Assembly (NCBI GenBank): GCA_947493955.1 | Contig: CANLSQ010000001.1 | Coordinates: 372,001-436,000 of the forward strand | DNA length: 64,000 nucleotides | From: an uncultured Sphingomonadaceae bacterium | GTDB lineage: Bacteria > Pseudomonadota > Alphaproteobacteria > Sphingomonadales > Sphingomonadaceae | Direction of reading: 5' to 3' | In this document: positions 59,548 to 64,000 of the stretch, in pieces | Layout of the letters: each line of letters opens with the position of its first letter | How positions within the stretch are numbered: the stretch's first letter is position 1 | The notes under the pieces: generated by a model | The model's database searches: none | Seen by the model: only the letters and a program-made list of their open reading frames with translations | Told to the model about the DNA's origin: nothing | Program-made: the position numbers and the translations under genes

Positions 59548-60141
59548 ATGTTTTTTAAAATGGGGGCTAGAAGTTCAATATTGGGATTGTTCGTTCTAGC
59601 TACAGGTTGCAGCTTCTTCGAGAGTTCCTTTGCCGAGCGAGAAAGAATTTTGAAACACGTGGCAATCTCAATCTCGATTGAATTTTTCGAACGGCCATCA
59701 AGCTTGCCTGCCTGCTCGAAAAAAGCTGTTTTCGAAATCGAACCGGATGGAACAGGTCATGTGCGATGGTTCAATGATGGTATGATCGGAGATCATGGAT
59801 GCTCTTTTGACATCGCCAACTCCTTCAAGTCCGAAAAATTCAAGTTATCTAACTTTGAAAATATCTCTATTCGAAAAAAGCTCGCTGAAATTGATTGGCC
59901 CCTAAAACGGGGGGAGAGAAACAACATATGCAGCATGATTACCAATGAAGGCCCGCCGGTGATATTGAAGTTCGGAGATGACTATTCATTACCATTCTAC
60001 ACTATTTATCCAAACTGGGTTGATGATCATCGGCATTTGTCCAAAGAATGCCAGCGAGATGTGCAACGGGAAGTCGATATCATAGAAAACGTGATATCCT
60101 ACTTGCCAATAACCTATTCTAAAAGACTGAGCTTAAAATAA
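59548..60141 (+). CDS. AT-rich hypothetical lipoprotein
   Basis: A 197-residue predicted lipoprotein. The lipobox LATGC has C21. No known domain was recognised; the mature part is rich in Lys, Ser, Phe and Ile, with KHVAISISIEFFERPSS, KKAVFEIEPDGTGHV and DDYSLPFYTIYPNWVDD. The DNA is visibly more AT-rich than its neighbours and uses A/T-ending codons more often, which suggests it was acquired or is under different constraint. It lies between rph (minus) and hrcA (plus). A 55-nt gap precedes hrcA. Confidence 0.7.
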   Translation: MFFKMGARSSILGLFVLATGCSFFESSFAERERILKHVAISISIEFFERPSSLPACSKKAVFEIEPDGTGHVRWFNDGMIGDHGCSFDIANSFKSEKFKLSNFENISIRKKLAEIDWPLKRGERNNICSMITNEGPPVILKFGDDYSLPFYTIYPNWVDDHRHLSKECQRDVQREVDIIENVISYLPITYSKRLSLK

Positions 60142-60196
60142 CTACTACTGTGCTCGATTGTTGAGCCGAACCGTTGGATGATCTATCTACCCTTCC

Positions 60197-61240
60197 ATGA
60201 CAACCACGCCCATTACCGAAATGAACGACCGGACCCGCGATATCTTCCGCGTGGTGGTGGAATCCTATCTCGATAGCGGTGCGCCCGTTGGCTCACGAAC
60301 CATATCCAAGGCACCGGGTCTCGAACTTTCACCCGCTTCCATCCGCAATGTCATGCAGGATCTGGAAGAACTCGGTCTGCTCGCCGCACCGCATACCAGC
60401 GCAGGGCGGATGCCAACCGAATTGGGATTGCGGCTATTTGTCGATGGTATGATGCAGGCGGCGGAACCTTCGCGGGAGGAACGCGATGCGATTGAGAGCC
60501 AGATCAGCGAGAGCGGTCCGGTCGAAGATGCCTTGCGGGCAACGACCAGCATCTTGTCCGGTCTATCTTCGTGCGCGGGCCTCGTCATGGTGCCCAAGCG
60601 GGAGCCGACGCTCAAGCAATTTAGTTTCGTGAAACTGTCCGAAGGGCAGGGGCTAGCCATTCTGGTGTCGCAAGATGGCGGCGTGGAAAACCGTGTGCTC
60701 GACCTGCCTGTGGGCATATCGGATTCCGCCTTGATCGAGGCTGGCAATTATCTCACCGCCCAATATGGCGGGATGACGCTGTCGCAGGCCTTGTCCCGGA
60801 TTGATCGCGATATACAGGCCGGCCGGACGGCGATTGACAAAGCATCGGAAGATCTTGTCCAGCGCGGTCTTGTGACCTGGACACAGGATCCGGCGGAGCG
60901 GCCCATCCTCATCGTCCGTGGACAGGCAAATCTTCTGGAGGACGGGGCGCTGGACGATCTCGACCGCGTTCGGCAATTGCTTGACGAGCTAGAGGGCAAA
61001 CAGGAAATTGCCCGCCTGCTCGATAATGCCCGTGATGCCGAGGCGGCGAAAATATTTATTGGCGCAGAGAATAAATTATTCTCCCTTTCCGGTTCATCTG
61101 TGATAGCGGCCCCCTATAAAGACGGCGACGGACAGGTGGTCGGTGTGGTCGGGGTTATTGGTCCCACCCGCTTGAACTATGCTCGCGTCGTACCCATGGT
61201 AGATTTCACAGCACAAACGCTGTCCAGATTGTTGAAATGA
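60197..61240 (+). CDS. hrcA: heat-inducible transcription repressor HrcA
   Basis: HrcA binds CIRCE operators and represses groESL and dnaK-class chaperone genes. The product is 347 residues. The N-terminal winged helix has FRVVVESYLDSGAPVGSRTI and PASIRNVMQDLEELGLLAAP; the GAF-like core follows and the end is YARVVPMVDFTAQTLSRLLK. No CIRCE element (TTAGCACTC with inverted copy) was found in the 55 nt before it, so self-regulation through CIRCE is not evident here. The stop overlaps grpE by 4 nt. Confidence 0.96.
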   Translation: MTTTPITEMNDRTRDIFRVVVESYLDSGAPVGSRTISKAPGLELSPASIRNVMQDLEELGLLAAPHTSAGRMPTELGLRLFVDGMMQAAEPSREERDAIESQISESGPVEDALRATTSILSGLSSCAGLVMVPKREPTLKQFSFVKLSEGQGLAILVSQDGGVENRVLDLPVGISDSALIEAGNYLTAQYGGMTLSQALSRIDRDIQAGRTAIDKASEDLVQRGLVTWTQDPAERPILIVRGQANLLEDGALDDLDRVRQLLDELEGKQEIARLLDNARDAEAAKIFIGAENKLFSLSGSSVIAAPYKDGDGQVVGVVGVIGPTRLNYARVVPMVDFTAQTLSRLLK

Positions 61241-61848
61241 GTGACGAAATAATGAGTGATACAAAGCCACAAGAAAATGAAGATGCGAAACTGGACGAAG
61301 CCGCCGCCGCAGAGCTGGAAGGCGTGCCCGAAGCATTGAAAGAAGGCGGAGATGACGCCGCTGACGAAACGTCTCAGGAAGAGCGTATCGCGGTATTGGA
61401 AAACGAACTGGCCGAAGCTAAGCAGCAGGTTCTTTATGCACAGGCGGAAACCCAGAATGTCCGCCGCCGGCTGGAAAAAGATGCGCAGGATGCCAAAGCC
61501 TATGCCGCAACCGGCTTTGCTCGTGATATGCTGAGCGTATCGGACAATCTGCAGCGGGCGCTTGCCGCCATTCCGACCGAAATCAAGAATGAAGAAAAGT
61601 GGAAAGGCCTGATCGGCGGTATCGAAGCCACCGGACGGGAACTGGAAACCGTGTTCGAGAAAAACGGCATCAAGCGTGTCGCCTCTGTTGGTCTGCCGCT
61701 GGATCCGAACCAGCATCAGGCGATGGTCGAAGTGCCGACTGATGAACAGGAACCGGGAACCGTGGTTCAGGAAATGCAGGCCGGTTATATGATCAAGGAC
61801 CGCTTGTTGCGGCCCGCTTTTGTAGGTGTAGCGAAGAAACCGGAATAG
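61237..61848 (+). CDS. grpE: nucleotide exchange factor GrpE
   Basis: GrpE releases ADP from DnaK. The protein is 203 residues with an acidic N-terminal tail (about 1-45), a long coiled coil (about 47-105, IAVLENELAEAKQQVLYAQA onwards) and the C-terminal beta domain: GIEATGRELETVFEKNGIKR, then PNQHQAMVEVPTDE and AGYMIKDRLLRPAFVGVAKK. It starts by overlapping the hrcA stop; a second ATG lies at 61252. The hrcA-grpE pairing is standard. Confidence 0.97.
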   Translation: MSDEIMSDTKPQENEDAKLDEAAAAELEGVPEALKEGGDDAADETSQEERIAVLENELAEAKQQVLYAQAETQNVRRRLEKDAQDAKAYAATGFARDMLSVSDNLQRALAAIPTEIKNEEKWKGLIGGIEATGRELETVFEKNGIKRVASVGLPLDPNQHQAMVEVPTDEQEPGTVVQEMQAGYMIKDRLLRPAFVGVAKKPE

Positions 61849-61875
61849 TCGGCGAACTGTCGCGGTTACATCTGA

Positions 61876-62664
61876 TCAAAAAATCGAATTCCCCATACCG
61901 CCGTCGATGGTCAGGCTTTGGCCGGTGACATAGCCGGCCATTTCGCTGCAGAATAGCGCCACAAAAGCCCCCATGTCTTCGGCATCGCCAAAGCGACCGA
62001 CCGGGATGCGGACCTGTTTGACGAATTGGGCGACTTCTTCGTCATAGCTGGTTCCATTGGCTTCGGCCTGGCTTTCGAACATGTCCCTGATCCCGTCCGT
62101 ATGGTGCATGCCTGGCAGGATTGTGTTGATCATGACACCATGTTTGGCGACCTGTTTCGCAACCGCCACGCTATAGTTGACCAGCGCGGATCGCGGCGGT
62201 CCTGAAAGAACGCGCATGGCAGCGGGATATTTGGCGGCGCCGGTTGCGATGTTGACAATGCGTCCCCATTTGCGCTCGATCATTCCGTCAATCACCGCTT
62301 TGATGAAGTCAACCGGACTCAGCAGTGTGAGTGATAGCGCTTTCTCCCAATCTTCGCGATCAACGGTACGGAAGTCTCCTGTGAAAGGCGGAGGCGAGCA
62401 GGTTGCGACGAGAATATCGGGGTCGGGGCAGATATTGAGAATCTTTTCTCGCCCTTCATCGCTGCTGTGATCCGCGACAATGGGGGTTATATTGGCACCG
62501 GTTTCTTTTGTCATTTGCTCGCAGCTTTTGAATAATCTCTCTTCCCCGCGGGCCGTGACGAACAGTTCAGTCTTTTCCCGAGCCAATGCCAATGCTGCAC
62601 CGCGCCCCAATCCAGCGCTGCCGCCGTTGACCAGAGCCACTTTTCCTGAAATGCCCAAATCCAT
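61876..62664 (-). CDS. short-chain dehydrogenase/reductase family protein, atypical active site
   Basis: A 262-residue SDR protein. The nucleotide loop is NGGSAGLGRGAALALA in place of the usual TGxxxGIG. The end has GYVTGQSLTIDGGMGN, the common C terminus. The usual YxxxK after the catalytic serine is not seen: the region reads NIATGAAKYPAAMRVLSGPP then RSALVNYSVAVAKQ. This resembles the subgroup with an LSN..R motif. The start at 62664 has AAGGATG before it. Substrate unknown. It converges with grpE and diverges from padR. Confidence 0.87.
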   Translation of the reverse strand: MDLGISGKVALVNGGSAGLGRGAALALAREKTELFVTARGEERLFKSCEQMTKETGANITPIVADHSSDEGREKILNICPDPDILVATCSPPPFTGDFRTVDREDWEKALSLTLLSPVDFIKAVIDGMIERKWGRIVNIATGAAKYPAAMRVLSGPPRSALVNYSVAVAKQVAKHGVMINTILPGMHHTDGIRDMFESQAEANGTSYDEEVAQFVKQVRIPVGRFGDAEDMGAFVALFCSEMAGYVTGQSLTIDGGMGNSIF

Positions 62665-62834
62665 ATCAACATCCTTTCGTATCGCCCGATCGTTTAGGCC
62701 TTTTGCATCTGATGGTAACAGCCAGCGGGCCCGATGCCGACTAGCCAATATGGGATAAATGATGGCGCAAAGGTCGCGTTATAGAAATTCACCCATTCAA
62801 ATCAGGGCCTTGTAAGATTTTCATCCGTCATCTC

Positions 62835-62880
62835 TTGCATAAAGATTATAAAGATATATCTTAGAAACAGCTTAGATATA
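62835..62880 (+). promoter_or_regulatory. padR promoter with palindromic operator
   Basis: TTGCAT (62835-62840) and TATCTT (62857-62862), 16 nt apart, fit -35 and -10 elements. AAGATATATCTT (62851-62862) is a perfect 12-bp palindrome over the -10, and TATATCT (62855-62861) recurs inverted as AGATATA at 62874-62880. PadR proteins commonly bind such ATAT-rich palindromes in their own promoters. Upstream, 62665-62834 shows no gene. Confidence 0.55.
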
Positions 62881-62895
62881 AAAGAAGGACATATC

Positions 62896-63489
62896 ATGCG
62901 ATATTCAAACTATAATGATTGCGGATCAGGCGGCCGGCGCGGTAAGCGCTGGGGGGCTATGAATGGACAGAAATTTGCTCGTGCCTTTGCTGCTGCCGCT
63001 TTTGAAGGAGCGAAAGCCAAACGCCGTGCGCGGGTTTTCCAGCGCGGGGAATTGCGGCTGGTATTGTTGCACCTGATTTCACAGGAACCGCGCCATGGCT
63101 ATGACCTGATCCAGCAAATTGAAGAGCTGACCGGCGGTCACTATGCACCGAGCCCCGGTATTGTTTATCCCACTCTAACGCTGATGGCCGAAATGGACCT
63201 TATTGACGAGAAAGTCGATGATGGTGGCAAGAAAATCTACTCGATCACCGATGCGGGAACCGCGTTGCTGGCCGAGGAAGAAAAGCATGTTGCCAATATT
63301 CTCTCCCGGCTAGAGGGCATTGCGCAGATGGATCAGGCCGTCGATGGCGCTTCCATCCGCCGCGCTATGAGCAATATGAAAAGCGCTATCCGCATCCGGC
63401 TTGCCGATGAGGAAAAGGGGTCTGAGAAGATTCTCGACGTCGCAGCGATAATTGACGAGGCGGCGAGCAAGATCGAACGGCTCAAATAA
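62896..63489 (+). CDS. PadR family transcriptional regulator
   Basis: A 197-residue regulator. After a Gly/Arg-rich head (about 1-45) comes the winged helix: RGELRLVLLHLISQEPRHGY, then DLIQQIEELTGG, APSPGIVYPTLTLMAEMDLI and KKIYSITDAGTALLAEEE. This is the PadR signature. The C-terminal part is helical and likely dimerises. It probably represses its own promoter and perhaps the divergent SDR gene. The stop region overlaps the convergent GNAT gene by 8 nt. Confidence 0.92.
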   Translation: MRYSNYNDCGSGGRRGKRWGAMNGQKFARAFAAAAFEGAKAKRRARVFQRGELRLVLLHLISQEPRHGYDLIQQIEELTGGHYAPSPGIVYPTLTLMAEMDLIDEKVDDGGKKIYSITDAGTALLAEEEKHVANILSRLEGIAQMDQAVDGASIRRAMSNMKSAIRIRLADEEKGSEKILDVAAIIDEAASKIERLK

Positions 63490-63976
63490 GACTAAGCTCC
63501 AGCACCATCTGCACATTGCAGCGGGCATAGGGAGTTGGCCACAAATCATCACCAGACAAATGCTGAAAGCCGCACCGCTCATAAAGGCGGATCGCGGCTT
63601 TCAGATCATTATTGGTCTCCAACCAGATGGCATCGGCTGCCATTGACCGGCCTTCGGCAATCAGCGCTTCCAGCACCGCCCGACCAATGCCTTGCCCGCG
63701 CAAATCTTTCCGGGCCGCCATTTTTACGATTTCCATCCATTTTCGGCCATCTTGCGGCTCATGATGTGGTGGTAAAATCGCGCCGGTACCGACCACTTGT
63801 CCGTCGAGTTCTGCAACAATGATCTGCCCACCTGGCGCAAGGATGGTGGTCTCCAGATTTTCCAACTGGTCGCGGTCGCTCTGCTCCAGCGTGAAGGATT
63901 CCTCAATCCAGTCGAGATTCAAGGCAATATAGGCCTGCTTATCTGCAGCAGTATATCGGCGGGTTGTTAAGGTCAT
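63482..63976 (-). CDS. GNAT family N-acetyltransferase
   Basis: A 164-residue acetyltransferase. The acetyl-CoA loop is ARKDLRGQGIGRAVLEALI (Q/R-x-x-G-x-G). It is preceded by the beta strand WMEIVKMAV-like (EIVKM) and followed by IWLETNNDLKAAIRLYERCG, the typical GNAT end. The acceptor molecule is unknown. It ends the window on the minus strand, apart from 24 unassigned bases (63977-64000). Confidence 0.9.
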   Translation of the reverse strand: MTLTTRRYTAADKQAYIALNLDWIEESFTLEQSDRDQLENLETTILAPGGQIIVAELDGQVVGTGAILPPHHEPQDGRKWMEIVKMAARKDLRGQGIGRAVLEALIAEGRSMAADAIWLETNNDLKAAIRLYERCGFQHLSGDDLWPTPYARCNVQMVLELSLI

Positions 63977-64000
63977 GATCTCCCTGACATCAGAACATCG

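Noticed and set aside
60142-60196. Expected CIRCE element before hrcA
   Set aside because: No TTAGCACTC inverted pair is present; the gap holds only unremarkable sequence.

Overview
The window is a compact, gene-dense stretch of an alphaproteobacterial chromosome, most likely from the order Sphingomonadales (Sphingopyxis/Sphingorhabdus/Parasphingorhabdus type). The evidence is the dcw order murC-murB-ddl-ftsQ-ftsA-ftsZ, an FtsZ tail ending in a DIPxFLxRQ peptide, an ATP synthase operon atpHAGDC without the F0 genes, and the adjacency rsmI-yraN-gshB. It is almost entirely core and housekeeping genome. I see no prophage, insertion sequence, CRISPR array, rRNA or tRNA.

Layout. 1-7140: the end of the division and cell wall (dcw) cluster, with a DUF4262 gene wedged between murB and ddl. 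7294-10882: an exported TPR/SPOR protein, a dGTPase-like HD hydrolase and an NAD(P)-binding protein. 10990-15747: a tandem glycine riboswitch followed by gcvT-gcvH-gcvPA-gcvPB. 15779-23495: a BASS transporter, a DUF938 methyltransferase, an acyl-CoA synthetase, a TetR regulator, two small enzymes, a periplasmic amidohydrolase and a DMT exporter. 23722-29079: a branched-chain (valine) catabolism run in which a CoA-acylating aldehyde dehydrogenase stands where mmsA usually is, followed by acyl-CoA dehydrogenase, 3-hydroxyisobutyryl-CoA hydrolase, enoyl-CoA hydratase and 3-hydroxyisobutyrate dehydrogenase.

29086-33411: small accessory genes, a tandem winged-helix regulator, an orphan cpaF ATPase and a frameshifted EamA transporter. 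33408-38286 (minus strand): atpHAGD, a 58-residue cysteine protein, and an unusually short atpC. 38565-45458: ada, an isocitrate-lyase-like protein, an MFS transporter, a membrane serine protease and priA. 45535-50464: a DUF4197 lipoprotein, transaldolase, a penicillin-binding-protein-activator-like lipoprotein, rsmI, yraN and gshB. 50523-55088: a 7TM sensor kinase, a divergent NarL-type regulator and a large exported protein of unknown function. 55259-61848: xerC, hemW, a CAP-domain lipoprotein, rdgB, rph, an AT-rich lipoprotein, hrcA and grpE. 61876-63976: an SDR protein, a PadR regulator and a GNAT acetyltransferase.

Gene packing is tight. ATGA start-stop overlaps are frequent in operons, convergent genes share TTAG or abut at TGATCA, and two divergent pairs have their start codons touching or overlapping. 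The best candidates for something undescribed are modest: the kinase/regulator/exported-protein locus (50523-55088), the small cysteine protein inside the atp operon (33671-33847), the DUF4262 gene inside dcw, and the aldehyde dehydrogenase with its own terminator ahead of the valine genes. Function statements rest on motifs and gene order read by eye; no database search was run.
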